Shown here: piece after piece, positions 25,378 to 34,435 of the stretch | How positions within the stretch are numbered: the first letter of the stretch is position 1 | Layout of the letters: each line of letters opens with the position of its first letter | Assembly: GCF_020905335.1 (NCBI RefSeq) | Contig: NZ_JAJJMN010000001.1 | Coordinates: forward strand, 1,116,001 to 1,180,000 | Source: Flavobacterium lipolyticum | GTDB taxonomy: Bacteria; Bacteroidota; Bacteroidia; Flavobacteriales; Flavobacteriaceae | DNA length: 64,000 nucleotides | Direction of reading: 5' to 3' | Made by a program: the position numbers and the translations under genes | Notes under the pieces: model-generated | What the model was told of the DNA's origin: nothing | The model's database searches: none | The model's input: the letters and a program-made list of their open reading frames with translations, nothing else

Positions 25378-27348
25378 TTATTTATCCAAAACCTCAAAAG
25401 TAGAATTCATACTTTTAAATTCAGGAACAATTTTCTTCATTTTGGCTACAATATCTTCATTATCATAGAAATCAGCTATTCCAATAAGTTCATCGATCTC
25501 GATATGCAAATTCTCATACTCATCCTGAATTTCCTGAGCGATCATAATTTTGTTGTGATACGTTGGTAAAGTTTTAGAAGTATCGTTTAACAACTCTTCA
25601 TAAAGCTTCTCTCCAGGTCTAAGACCAACGACTTTAATCTTTATTTCTTTATCAGGAATAAAGCCTGCCAATTTAATCATTTTCTTAGCCAGATCGATAA
25701 TTTTCACAGGTTTACCCATATCGAAAATATAAATCTCTCCTCCATTACCCATTGCTCCAGCTTCCAGAACTAACTGACAAGCTTCAGGAATAGTCATAAA
25801 ATAACGAATAATATCCTGGTGCGTTATAGTTACGGGACCACCTTCTGCAATCTGTTTCGTAAACAAAGGAACTACTGATCCATTTGAGCCTAGTACATTA
25901 CCAAAACGTGTTGTGATAAATTTGGTTACACTCTCACCACCATTCTCTCTCTGATTTTTCAGGAATAGAGATTGAACATACTTTTCAGCAATCCTTTTAC
26001 TCGCTCCCATAACATTACTAGGATTCACGGCCTTATCTGTTGAAACCATAACAAACTTTTTGGCATGATACTTACAGGATAGATCGGCTAGATTTTTAGT
26101 ACCTTTAATATTGGTATGAATTGCCTGTGCCGGATTTTCTTCCATTAATGGAACATGTTTGTATGCAGCGGCATGAAAAACAACATGTGGATTATAATTT
26201 TTGAAAACTTTTTCCAACGCTTTTTTGCTTCTAACATCAGCAACTACAGCTATAATTTTTGATTCGGAACCAAATGTTGCAGTTTCCAAGCACAAATTAT
26301 GAAGTGGCGTTTCGGCATGATCCAAAATAACAACCATTTTAGGATTAAAACCAAGAACCTGTCTAACAATTTCACTTCCAATAGATCCTGCTGCACCAGT
26401 AATTAAAACGGTTTTATCTTTTAATTGTTTCGAAATTGACTTACTGTCCAGAACGATAGGTTTTCTTTCTAATAAATCTTCAATCTGAATATTTTTTACT
26501 TTTTGAGAAATCTCTTTTTGGTTCTCCCAATCCGAAATCAACGGAACGGTATATACTCTATAATTGAACTCCAAACATTGATCTACAATAATTAATTGCT
26601 CATCTTTAGATAAACTTTTATCAGCGATAATGACACCTTCTGCAGCTACAGAACGCATTAAAGCCGGTAATTTTTTTCTTAAAATCAGAATAGGCAAATC
26701 TAACATTCGCTTAGATGCATTCTGATTATTTTTATCAACAAATCCAACAATTTTAAATCTCGAAGGTGTTTCAAACTTCAATGCGTTGGCAACAGAAATT
26801 GCATTGGCATCTGTTCCGTAAATTACAGTTCTAATTAACTTGGTAGTCGTTTTTTCAGAAAAGTAAAGTTCAAATGTCTGCTTCACGATCACACGATATA
26901 AAAACAATCCACAGAAGGACAATACCAAATTAATAAAAAGAGCGGTGTTTAAAAATGCTTTATGTCCTGTATATAGTTCAAAGACTAAATTAAAAAACAA
27001 GAAAAACACCAAAACTGACATTTGAGAAAACAATAATTTTATAGCGTCTATATAGGAAGAGTGTCTTATAATACCTGAGTATGTCCTAAATAACCAAAAG
27101 AAAAATATATTAATCCCTATTAAACTCGAGACGAAAAAAGACTGATGAGAGGTAATAATATAGCCTAATGCCGTCCCTTCAAACAGCATATAGGTAAAAG
27201 TAAACGAGAAGATCAAAACCATTATATCAATGGCAATAATGATCCACCTAGGCAAATAACTTAGGTTATTAATACTAGCCCGCAAGTTTCTTGGTGAGAA
27301 AGAATTATGCAATATAGAAGCTATTTTGGTTGATTTATCAGTATCCAA
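25378..27348 (-). CDS. pglF: Membrane-bound UDP-GlcNAc 4,6-dehydratase, WbpM/PglF/CapD type (TTG start)
   Basis: A 656-residue protein with four N-terminal membrane helices (about residues 33-150). A CoA-binding-like domain and a C-terminal SDR domain follow, the latter with VLITGAAGSIGSEIVRQ. The active site has Met in place of the usual Tyr: NPSNVMGASKRIAEKY (Met-x3-Lys), as in WbpM and PglF. These enzymes make UDP-4-keto-6-deoxy-GlcNAc, feeding a PglE-type aminotransferase (29812) and a WbpV-type reductase (32330), both in this cluster. No upstream ATG is in frame; TTG at 27348 is the best start. It is the last gene before a terminator. Confidence 0.92.
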   Translation of the reverse strand: MDTDKSTKIASILHNSFSPRNLRASINNLSYLPRWIIIAIDIMVLIFSFTFTYMLFEGTALGYIITSHQSFFVSSLIGINIFFFWLFRTYSGIIRHSSYIDAIKLLFSQMSVLVFFLFFNLVFELYTGHKAFLNTALFINLVLSFCGLFLYRVIVKQTFELYFSEKTTTKLIRTVIYGTDANAISVANALKFETPSRFKIVGFVDKNNQNASKRMLDLPILILRKKLPALMRSVAAEGVIIADKSLSKDEQLIIVDQCLEFNYRVYTVPLISDWENQKEISQKVKNIQIEDLLERKPIVLDSKSISKQLKDKTVLITGAAGSIGSEIVRQVLGFNPKMVVILDHAETPLHNLCLETATFGSESKIIAVVADVRSKKALEKVFKNYNPHVVFHAAAYKHVPLMEENPAQAIHTNIKGTKNLADLSCKYHAKKFVMVSTDKAVNPSNVMGASKRIAEKYVQSLFLKNQRENGGESVTKFITTRFGNVLGSNGSVVPLFTKQIAEGGPVTITHQDIIRYFMTIPEACQLVLEAGAMGNGGEIYIFDMGKPVKIIDLAKKMIKLAGFIPDKEIKIKVVGLRPGEKLYEELLNDTSKTLPTYHNKIMIAQEIQDEYENLHIEIDELIGIADFYDNEDIVAKMKKIVPEFKSMNSTFEVLDK

Positions 27349-27387
27349 TTCTGGTTTCGTTTGATTTTGTAAACTTTGTATAACTTA

Positions 27388-27395
27388 CAAAAGTA
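27388..27395 (-). promoter_or_regulatory. Possible Bacteroidetes -7 element upstream of the WbpM/PglF gene
   Basis: TACTTTTG on the minus strand matches TAnnTTTG and lies 39 bp upstream of the start codon, in an 85-bp spacer after rmlA. No clear TTG lies at the -33 distance, so this may be a weak internal promoter or chance. Confidence 0.35.
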
Positions 27396-27433
27396 CAAAT
27401 TAAAGGTTTTAAAAAATTATTCCTCTATATAAA

Positions 27434-28318
27434 TTAAATTTTAACACCTTTTTTCTTTTGTCTTAAAAAGTCTAACAAATAGGCTCCATATCCTGATTTC
27501 ACTAAAGGTAATGCAAGTTCCTCTAATTGAGCATCATTAATAAACCCTTGTCGCCAAGCAATTTCCTCAATGCAACCCACTTTTAAACCTTGTCTTTCCT
27601 CAAGTACCTGCACAAATTGGCCAGCCTGCATCAAACTATTGAAAGTCCCTGTATCTAACCAAGCCGTTCCTCTGCTTAAAATACCAACTTTTAATTTTCC
27701 TTTTTCAAGATAAACTTTGTTCACGTCAGTAATTTCGTACTCTCCCCTTGCGCTAGGTTTAATATTCTTCGCAATTTCTACAACCGAATTATCATAAAAA
27801 TATAATCCCGGAACGGCATAATTTGATTTTGGCTCCAGAGGTTTTTCTTCAATAGAAACAGCCTTCTTATTCTCATCAAATTCAACCACCCCATATCTTT
27901 CAGGATCTGAAACATGGTAAGCAAAAACAACGCCTCCTTCAGGATCTGCATTATCTTTTAATAATTGTTGCATATTGGTTCCGAAAAAGATATTATCTCC
28001 AAGAACTAATGCCACTTTATCATTACCAATAAAATCTTCTCCAATTACAAAAGCCTGAGCTAGTCCATTAGGATCTGGTTGCTCTTCATAACTAAATTTA
28101 CACCCAATTGCACTCCCATCACCTAAAAGCTTCTTAAAATTTGGCAAATCATGAGGCGTTGAAATTATCAAAATTTCATTAATTCCAGCCATCATCAATG
28201 TTGACAAAGGATAATAGATCATCGGTTTATCGTAAACCGGCATCATTTGCTTGCTCATGGCAAGTGTTAAAGGATGCAAACGGGTGCCAGAGCCTCCTGC
28301 TAATATAATTCCTTTCAT
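27434..28318 (-). CDS. rmlA: Glucose-1-phosphate thymidylyltransferase
   Basis: A 294-residue enzyme, first step of dTDP-L-rhamnose synthesis. It begins with the nucleotidyltransferase signature [18 protein letters not shown] and has [36 protein letters not shown] and GTAWLDTGT, all RmlA landmarks. Length is normal. The other rhamnose genes are rmlD and rmlC just upstream and rmlB at 47736. A 70-bp spacer with a short 7-bp tandem repeat separates it from rmlD. Confidence 0.96.
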   Translation of the reverse strand: MKGIILAGGSGTRLHPLTLAMSKQMMPVYDKPMIYYPLSTLMMAGINEILIISTPHDLPNFKKLLGDGSAIGCKFSYEEQPDPNGLAQAFVIGEDFIGNDKVALVLGDNIFFGTNMQQLLKDNADPEGGVVFAYHVSDPERYGVVEFDENKKAVSIEEKPLEPKSNYAVPGLYFYDNSVVEIAKNIKPSARGEYEITDVNKVYLEKGKLKVGILSRGTAWLDTGTFNSLMQAGQFVQVLEERQGLKVGCIEEIAWRQGFINDAQLEELALPLVKSGYGAYLLDFLRQKKKGVKI

Positions 28319-28330
28319 AAATCTTAATTT

Positions 28331-28350
28331 TAGATTTTAGATTTTAGATT
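28331..28350. repeat. Short tandem repeat, 7-bp unit TAGATTT
   Basis: Two full and one nearly full copy of TAGATTT in the spacer between rmlD and rmlA, 12 bp before the rmlA start on the coding strand. It might be a slippage site or simply AT-rich filler; no function is evident. Confidence 0.6.
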
Positions 28351-28388
28351 CTGATTACTCAAAACGCTAAAATTCTAATGTTAGATTT

Positions 28389-29234
28389 TTAAACAAACAT
28401 TTTTTTTAAACTTTCTTTATAATTTGGTACATCTAAATTATAAAGAGTTTTTATTTTTTCTTTATTCAACAATGAAAAACTTGGACGTTTTGCAGGAGTT
28501 GGGTAAGATGCCGATGGAATCCCTCCCACTCTACAGTTATAAGCTCCAAATTCTTTAATACTTAATGCAAATTCGTACCAGCTAATTTCTCCTTCATTTG
28601 AATAATTATATATCCCTGGAATCCATTTTGAAGATTCAAGAATATTTACCATTGCCTGAGCTAAATCTGCAGCATAAGTGGGTGAGCCTACCTGATCATT
28701 GACCACGTTAATCTCGTCTCTTTCCTGCATCAAACGTTGCATGGTTTTAACAAAATTATTTCCGAATTTGCTATAAACCCATGAAGTTCTAATAATAATT
28801 GAATTAGGACATTCTTTTATACAGCAATTTTCTCCAGCTAATTTACTTTCTCCATAAACATTTACCGGATTCGTTTCTGCCTCTTCATCTAAAGCAACTG
28901 ATGAAGTTCCGTCAAAAACATAATCTGTTGAAACATGAAGTAAATGTACATTATTCTCTTTACTATATTTTGCTATTAACTTTACAGCTTCACAATTTAC
29001 AGTAAATGCCAACTCTTTTTCATTTTCGGCTTTATCTACTGCTGTATAAGCTCCACAATTAAATATAATATCTGGACTAATTTCGTTTAATTGAAATTGC
29101 AATAATTCTAAATTATCTAAAGTCGCTTTTGTTCGGTCAGCAAAAATCCATTCGTATTGAGAATAAGAAGTAGATAAAACTGAAAGTTCAGATCCTAACT
29201 GTCCGGTTGCTCCTGTTACAAGAATTTTTTTCAT
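28389..29234 (-). CDS. rmlD: dTDP-4-dehydrorhamnose reductase
   Basis: A 281-residue SDR enzyme, last step of dTDP-L-rhamnose synthesis. It opens ILVTGATGQLGSELSVL, has STDYVFDGTS and NVYGESKLAGE with the Tyr-x3-Lys pair, and IRTSWVYSKFGNNFVKTM, all typical of RmlD. It overlaps rmlC by one base and was clearly inherited as part of an rmlC-rmlD-rmlA block. Confidence 0.95.
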   Translation of the reverse strand: MKKILVTGATGQLGSELSVLSTSYSQYEWIFADRTKATLDNLELLQFQLNEISPDIIFNCGAYTAVDKAENEKELAFTVNCEAVKLIAKYSKENNVHLLHVSTDYVFDGTSSVALDEEAETNPVNVYGESKLAGENCCIKECPNSIIIRTSWVYSKFGNNFVKTMQRLMQERDEINVVNDQVGSPTYAADLAQAMVNILESSKWIPGIYNYSNEGEISWYEFALSIKEFGAYNCRVGGIPSASYPTPAKRPSFSLLNKEKIKTLYNLDVPNYKESLKKMFV

Positions 29235-29782
29235 TAAAATAAGCTATTACAATTTTCAATAAAAGGAAGAATTTGATCTTTTTCAGAAACGATAGCTTCT
29301 TTTAAATTCATCCCCCAATCAATATTTAAAGAAGGGTCGTCAAATTTAATTCCTCCTTCGGAAGCTTTATTATAAAACTGGTCACATTTATACATCACAG
29401 ATGCTGTTTCGCTTATCACAGAAAATCCATGAGCAAAACCTTGAGGAACTAATAGCTGTTTTTTATTTTCTGCCGATAATAAAACGCTGAACGATTTTCC
29501 GTAAGTTGGTGAATCTTTTCTTAAATCTACCGCAACATCAATAATTTCGCCTTCCAAAACACGAACCAATTTTGTTTGAGCAAACGGAGGGTTCTGATAA
29601 TGCAAACCTCTCAAAGTTCCTTTTTTTGAAAAGGACTGATTGTCCTGAACGAATTCAATATCAATTCCTAAATCTTCGAATTTAGTTTTACTATAAGATT
29701 CGAAAAAGTAACCACGTTCATCTCCAAAAATGGTCGGTTCTACAATCACTAGATCTTTTATAAATGTTTCCTCTATTTTCAT
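29234..29782 (-). CDS. rmlC: dTDP-4-dehydrorhamnose 3,5-epimerase
   Basis: A 182-residue cupin enzyme of normal RmlC length. DERGYFFESYSKTKFEDLG, GTLRGLHYQNPP with the catalytic His, KLVRVLEGEIIDVAVDLRK and VPQGFAHGFSV are present in order. It converts dTDP-4-keto-6-deoxyglucose to the L-lyxo form for RmlD. It lies 29 bp after the aminotransferase gene. Confidence 0.95.
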   Translation of the reverse strand: MKIEETFIKDLVIVEPTIFGDERGYFFESYSKTKFEDLGIDIEFVQDNQSFSKKGTLRGLHYQNPPFAQTKLVRVLEGEIIDVAVDLRKDSPTYGKSFSVLLSAENKKQLLVPQGFAHGFSVISETASVMYKCDQFYNKASEGGIKFDDPSLNIDWGMNLKEAIVSEKDQILPFIENCNSLF

Positions 29783-29811
29783 TTTTATATTATATTCTTT
29801 AAACTAAATTA

Positions 29812-30951
29812 TTACTTAAAAAAAGCATTTATCACTTCCTCAATTCTATTTTTATTTTCATTTGTAAGGTTTGAGCCTGAAGGTAAACATAATCCTTTTT
29901 CAAACAAGTCTTCTGCAATTTTGTTTCCATAATACGGATATGTTTCAAAAATTGGCTGCAAATGCATAGGCTTCCAAAGCGGACGACTCTCAATATTTTC
30001 TTTTTCCAAAGCCAATCGTAAACTTTCTCTATTTCTATTACTAGTAATATCCGGATCAATCAAAATAGTATTTAGCCAGTAATTTGAAAAATGATCTTCG
30101 TTAAAGACTTCAAAAAGCTCAACATTATCTATTGAACTAAAAATATTTTTATAGAAGTTATGATTTATAACTTTTGATTCGATATTTGCTTCCAAGCTTC
30201 TCATTTGTCCCAGACCAACACCTGCACAAATATTACTCATTCTGTAATTATAACCTATTTCACTATGTTGAAAATGAACAGCTTTATCCTTTGACTGTGT
30301 TGCATAAAAAATGGCTCGTTCTTTTATCTCTTTGGAATTAGAAATTAATGCCCCTCCACATGAAGTGGTAATAATTTTGTTACCATTAAAGGATAAAATT
30401 CCAAAACTGCCAAAACTGCCACATTTTTTTCCTTTATAAGTGCTACCCAGAGCTTCGGCGCTATCTTCTATAACAGGTATTTCATAACGATCAGCGACTG
30501 CATGAACTTCATCAACTTTATAAGGAGTCCCATATAAATGAACTGCAATTATTGCCTTTGGTTTCTTTCCTTTTTCTATCCTGTCCTTTATCGCAATTTC
30601 CAAACTCTCAGGACAGATATTCCAGGTATCACTTTCACTATCAATAAAAATAGGTTTTGCTCCTTGATATAAAATAGGATTAGCGGATGCTGAAAATGTC
30701 ATGGTTTGACAAATTACCTCATCATCTGCTTTAACTCCAAGCAAAATTAAGGCTAGATGAATTGCAGATGTCCCTGAATTTAATACTGTTACAAATGAAT
30801 CATTTTTGTAATAATTTTCAAGTTTACTTTCGAACTCCTCAACATTTGGTCCTCCAGAAGTTATCCAACTTGTCTCTAATGCTTTTTGAATATATTCATT
30901 TTCAAAGCCAGTTTGTTTCGACAACGATAAGTAAATCCTTTTTTTATCCAT
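29812..30951 (-). CDS. pglE: UDP-4-keto-6-deoxy-GlcNAc C4 aminotransferase, PglE-like
   Basis: A 379-residue PLP enzyme of the DegT/DnrJ/EryC1 family. The cofactor lysine is present (SFNGNKIITTSCGG, Lys192). ETSWITSGGPNVEEFE, GYNYRMSNICAGVGLGQM and ESRPLWKPMH closely recall Campylobacter PglE, which makes UDP-4-amino-4,6-dideoxy-GlcNAc. The WbpM/PglF-type dehydratase at 25378 would supply its substrate. No PglD-type N-acetyltransferase lies beside it; instead it overlaps a cupin gene by eight bases. Specificity for a dTDP sugar (from the RmlB route) is a weaker alternative. Confidence 0.85.
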   Translation of the reverse strand: MDKKRIYLSLSKQTGFENEYIQKALETSWITSGGPNVEEFESKLENYYKNDSFVTVLNSGTSAIHLALILLGVKADDEVICQTMTFSASANPILYQGAKPIFIDSESDTWNICPESLEIAIKDRIEKGKKPKAIIAVHLYGTPYKVDEVHAVADRYEIPVIEDSAEALGSTYKGKKCGSFGSFGILSFNGNKIITTSCGGALISNSKEIKERAIFYATQSKDKAVHFQHSEIGYNYRMSNICAGVGLGQMRSLEANIESKVINHNFYKNIFSSIDNVELFEVFNEDHFSNYWLNTILIDPDITSNRNRESLRLALEKENIESRPLWKPMHLQPIFETYPYYGNKIAEDLFEKGLCLPSGSNLTNENKNRIEEVINAFFK

Positions 30952-31369
30952 TTATAGACCAATAATCTAAGGGATAACGAACATCGTCTTCATTTACACT
31001 GGTTAATGGTAAAGTAGAGAACGATATCAATTTTGAACCTGGTTCTAAGGATTCAATAGCATTTGCGTAACCTGCCGGAATATGAACTATTTTACTGTCA
31101 GATTCTGAGATTGCGACAGTCTCGATAAGCAAATCTTTTGAAGGACTTTCCCAATTATCTATTTTAATAAAATGAATTCTGAAACGACCGTTTAAGCAAT
31201 AAAAATTTTTAGCATCTAATTTGTGCCCTTGCCAAGCCCGAATAGGGTTTTCAACAGAGTTACTAATTATATAAAATCTTTCAATATCTTTAAAAGTAAA
31301 ATCATTTACATACGAGATACTCCCCCTATGATCTGAAAATTGTCCTCCTTGTATAATTTTAGGTTCCAT
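30944..31369 (-). CDS. RmlC-like cupin protein, sugar isomerase/epimerase or related
   Basis: A 141-residue single-domain cupin. SDHRGSISYVNDF at the start resembles RmlC, then RAWQGHKLDAKNFYCLNGRF carries the first cupin motif and HIPAGYANAIESLEPGSKL the second. The length and layout resemble FdtA/WxcM-type sugar ketoisomerases and RmlC-like proteins, without the catalytic His-Tyr pair clearly in place. It is locked between the aminotransferase (8-bp overlap) and the WecA-like gene (11-bp overlap), so it probably acts on the same 4-amino or 4-keto sugar. Exact reaction unknown. Confidence 0.6.
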   Translation of the reverse strand: MEPKIIQGGQFSDHRGSISYVNDFTFKDIERFYIISNSVENPIRAWQGHKLDAKNFYCLNGRFRIHFIKIDNWESPSKDLLIETVAISESDSKIVHIPAGYANAIESLEPGSKLISFSTLPLTSVNEDDVRYPLDYWSING

Positions 31370-32330
31370 GATTCAATCGTAAATTACTTTTTTTTAATAA
31401 ATAAAATTTTGCTGAATATAGAAGTACTAAAGGCAAAATTACAATTGCGAATATAATTGCATCCTCCATTTTTTGATAAAGAAAAATGACTACAAACGAA
31501 ATTCCTGCCTGAGCTAAAGCATAAAGAAGAGATACCAGCCTGTGCTGTATCTTATACTCATTGCTAAGTACCTGATATAAATGCAATCTATGAGCTTCAA
31601 AAATATTTTGCTTAAGATAAAGTCTGTGCAGAATTGTACAAACAGCATCAACTCCATAAACGGACAAAAATAACAACCAAAGAAGTGATTCTGTCTTCAG
31701 GATTAATTTTAACACTAAATAAATTACCCAAAAAGCTATAGCAATACTTCCTACATCTCCGGCAAAGCATTTTGCTTTTTTTCTATAATTAAAAAAAAGA
31801 AAAACAAGACTTGCCATCATCGCATACTTAATAAAACTTCCATCGGTAAAAAGTTGAATTTTTGTATTGACATACAATAATGATCCCATGACAGCTAATG
31901 TGTACAACCCTGTAATACCATTTATGCCATCCATAAAATTATAAGCATTTATAAGGCCTATTGCTAAAACATAAGCAATTAGAACTCCCCAAATTGGAAC
32001 TAAATGAAACAGATTTAAATCATAAAAGATCAAACTAATAGCCAAAAAATGTGCACCAATTCTAATCTTATTCGATAAGCTTTGAATATCGTCCCAAAAG
32101 CTCACCAGACTTACTAAAGTTATTCCTGTAAAGAAAAAATAATTATTTTGAATCTGCTGAACAAAATATAGCAAAGCAGAAAACCAAAAGATGACCCCTC
32201 CGCCTCTCAATGTTATTTCAGTGTGAGAACTTCTCTGGTTTGGTTTATCTATTATATTAAAACGATCTGCTACTTTAAAGTAAAGCAGCATTATAATCAT
32301 TAAAAGAATTCCTAGAATTGTATATTCCAT
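31359..32330 (-). CDS. WecA/WbpL-type undecaprenyl-phosphate sugar-1-phosphate transferase
   Basis: A 323-residue polytopic membrane protein of the MraY/WecA family with about ten helices. It has DKPNQRSSHTEITLRGGG in the first loop, YNFMDGINGITGLY (the Asp-rich catalytic loop) and CFAGDVGSIAIAFW, plus a basic cytoplasmic HRLYLKQNIFEAHRLHLYQ. It starts glycan synthesis by moving a HexNAc-1-phosphate to undecaprenyl phosphate. The neighbouring reductase and WbpM-type dehydratase recall wbpV-wbpL-wbpM of Pseudomonas, where the primer sugar is a 2-acetamido-2,6-dideoxyhexose. It is the only priming enzyme seen in the window. Confidence 0.92.
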   Translation of the reverse strand: MEYTILGILLMIIMLLYFKVADRFNIIDKPNQRSSHTEITLRGGGVIFWFSALLYFVQQIQNNYFFFTGITLVSLVSFWDDIQSLSNKIRIGAHFLAISLIFYDLNLFHLVPIWGVLIAYVLAIGLINAYNFMDGINGITGLYTLAVMGSLLYVNTKIQLFTDGSFIKYAMMASLVFLFFNYRKKAKCFAGDVGSIAIAFWVIYLVLKLILKTESLLWLLFLSVYGVDAVCTILHRLYLKQNIFEAHRLHLYQVLSNEYKIQHRLVSLLYALAQAGISFVVIFLYQKMEDAIIFAIVILPLVLLYSAKFYLLKKSNLRLNHGT

Positions 32331-33229
32331 TATTTAGTTATAAAACTTTTTATTGTTTTTTGTAATCCTTGTTCAGCTGAAAAAGGAAGCTTTTGAATTC
32401 CAATAGCGGATTTAATTTTCTCATTTGAAACCCTATAGTTTTCCGTTAATTTCTGAACCGTTTCAGAATTTAATGGAAAATTAACGATATCTCCTAGTTT
32501 GGCAATTCCATTTATGATTGGCTTTGGAATTGAAATCGATCTATTGTTTCTTTCTAACGTTAAAGATATAATTCTAACTAAATCATTTGTGGATACGCCT
32601 TCATCATCTGCAAAATTGTAAACACCAGAAGCAATATTTCTATTCTCCAAGATTTCTTTGATCATGTAATTAAGGTTATCGATACTAAGAAACGATCTCT
32701 TATTTTTAAAAGCAGCTAAAGGGTATGGAATTCCCTTTTCTACCACATTATAAAGTAAATTTAAATTCCCCTTATTTCCCGGACCATGAATCATACAAGG
32801 TCTAATAATAAAAACTCTTTTACTCGCTGGGATCTCTTTTGACAAAATATACTCCTCAGCCTTTAGTTTTGATTGTCCGTAAGGAGTCTTTGGGAGCGGT
32901 AAAACATCTTCATAAAGAATATCGTCTACAGAATCTGCTACTGCCTTTACACTACTGAAATAAATAAAATCCTTAATCTCACTTTCTAAAAAAGAATCAA
33001 ATAATTTTTTAGTTAAATCTGTATTTACCTTAAAATATTCAGAAGGATCACTTGTTTTTTTGGTATCATGTGCTTTTCCTGCAAGATGAATTATGGCGTC
33101 ACTTTCTAACTTTACTTCCCCTTCCTGATTTTTAAGCGAGATCGTCTTGATTAAAAAATTATAATCAGATAAATAACTAACTAAATTCTGTCCCACAAAA
33201 CCTGAAGCACCCGATATGACTATTTTCAT
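32330..33229 (-). CDS. NAD-dependent epimerase/dehydratase, WbpV-like 4-keto sugar reductase
   Basis: A 299-residue SDR protein with IVISGASGFVGQNLVSYL, IHLAGKAHDTKK, FIYFSSVKAVAD and TPYGQSKLKAEEY (Tyr-x3-Lys). The IHLAGKAHD and SSVKAVAD motifs are those of WbpV and related reductases, which reduce UDP-4-keto-6-deoxy-GlcNAc to UDP-D-QuiNAc or D-FucNAc. It overlaps the WecA-like gene by one base, as expected for a pair that makes and then loads the first sugar. Confidence 0.85.
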   Translation of the reverse strand: MKIVISGASGFVGQNLVSYLSDYNFLIKTISLKNQEGEVKLESDAIIHLAGKAHDTKKTSDPSEYFKVNTDLTKKLFDSFLESEIKDFIYFSSVKAVADSVDDILYEDVLPLPKTPYGQSKLKAEEYILSKEIPASKRVFIIRPCMIHGPGNKGNLNLLYNVVEKGIPYPLAAFKNKRSFLSIDNLNYMIKEILENRNIASGVYNFADDEGVSTNDLVRIISLTLERNNRSISIPKPIINGIAKLGDIVNFPLNSETVQKLTENYRVSNEKIKSAIGIQKLPFSAEQGLQKTIKSFITK

Positions 33230-34432
33230 CTATTTTTTTAATATTTCAAGAAGTTTATCTATCAATTTTTCCCTTTCGAATTCATTTTTAAAATATTCTA
33301 ACGCATTTTCCTGCATTTGGGCTCTTTCTTTCAATGATAAATTATAAAATTTAATAACATTTGCTGCAAATGTCTGAGCGTCTTCTGCAGGAGAAGCAAA
33401 ACCTGCTTTTGATTCTTGCACTATTTTAGCACCTTCTCCATCCAATGAAGCCAAAATTGGTTTTCCGCATGCCAGATAAGATTGTAATTTAGAAGGAATC
33501 GTCAATGAAAATATTTTATCTTTTTTCAATGAAACTATTAAAGCATCTGAACAACAAAAAAAACTAGGCATTGTATCTGCTGGAAATGAGCCAAGAAAGT
33601 AAAAATTAGATTCTAAACCTTTTTCCTTTACTTTATTGATGTAATATTGTTTTTGACGTCCATCTCCTAAAAAGATCCAATTCACTTCAATATTGTTTTC
33701 TTTAACAATTTCGGCTGCTTCAATCAATGTATCAATTCCTTGTGCCTCTCCTAAATTACCTGCAAACAAAAGTTTGAAACCTTCAGGCAACTTAGATTCA
33801 TATTCTACAGTTGGAATCAAAGGTTTGTATAGATTCTCTGCAGAATTAGGATAATAAATCAACTTACTTTTGAAATCTCCCTGTCCATTGATATAATCCT
33901 CAAACCCTTTTGATTGTACCAAAATCTTTTCTGCGTTACGATATATTCTCTTTGTAATCCAATCAAAAGCGTTTAGAATAAACTTATTTTTTATTCCACC
34001 TGCCGCAGAAAGACTTTCTGGCCACAAATCCTGAACCCAAAAATAAAAGGGTATTTTCATTTTTCGACCTGCAACTATAGCAGGAATACCAACAGTGATA
34101 GGAGAAGGTTCGTAAACAAATATTTTATCAAATTTTTCTTTTATAAAAAAAACTTTTATGCTGCAAAAAAAAACAAATGAAATATAGTTGAGCATTAATC
34201 GCAGACTTCCTTTTCCCCTAGAAAATATTTTTGATCGGTAAATTTTTATTCCATTCCATTCTTCATCATTATTTTTCCAAAAAGAATAATTCTCAAAAAA
34301 AAAACCTTTGGGATAATTAGGGATAGCTGTTAAGATAGCAACCTCGTGCCCTCTTTCTTTTAACCCTAATGCTAAATCGTTTATTTTAAAACTTTCAGGC
34401 CAAAAATATTGTGTAACAATTAATATTTTCAT
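33230..34432 (-). CDS. Glycosyltransferase family 4, WbuB-like (L-FucNAc transferase)
   Basis: A 400-residue GT-B enzyme. It opens ILIVTQYFWPESFKINDLAL, has HEVAILTAIPNYPKG and FYFWVQDLWPESL. The C-terminal GT4 block is SLTIPSKLQSYLACGKPIL. These features and its place directly after the FnlA/FnlC/FnlB genes match WbuB of E. coli O26, a UDP-L-FucNAc transferase. Coding-strand T runs of ten (34295-34304) and nine (34164-34172) lie in the first third of the gene and could slip. It directly abuts the SDR gene downstream. Confidence 0.85.
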   Translation of the reverse strand: MKILIVTQYFWPESFKINDLALGLKERGHEVAILTAIPNYPKGFFFENYSFWKNNDEEWNGIKIYRSKIFSRGKGSLRLMLNYISFVFFCSIKVFFIKEKFDKIFVYEPSPITVGIPAIVAGRKMKIPFYFWVQDLWPESLSAAGGIKNKFILNAFDWITKRIYRNAEKILVQSKGFEDYINGQGDFKSKLIYYPNSAENLYKPLIPTVEYESKLPEGFKLLFAGNLGEAQGIDTLIEAAEIVKENNIEVNWIFLGDGRQKQYYINKVKEKGLESNFYFLGSFPADTMPSFFCCSDALIVSLKKDKIFSLTIPSKLQSYLACGKPILASLDGEGAKIVQESKAGFASPAEDAQTFAANVIKFYNLSLKERAQMQENALEYFKNEFEREKLIDKLLEILKK

Positions 34433-34435
34433 CCG

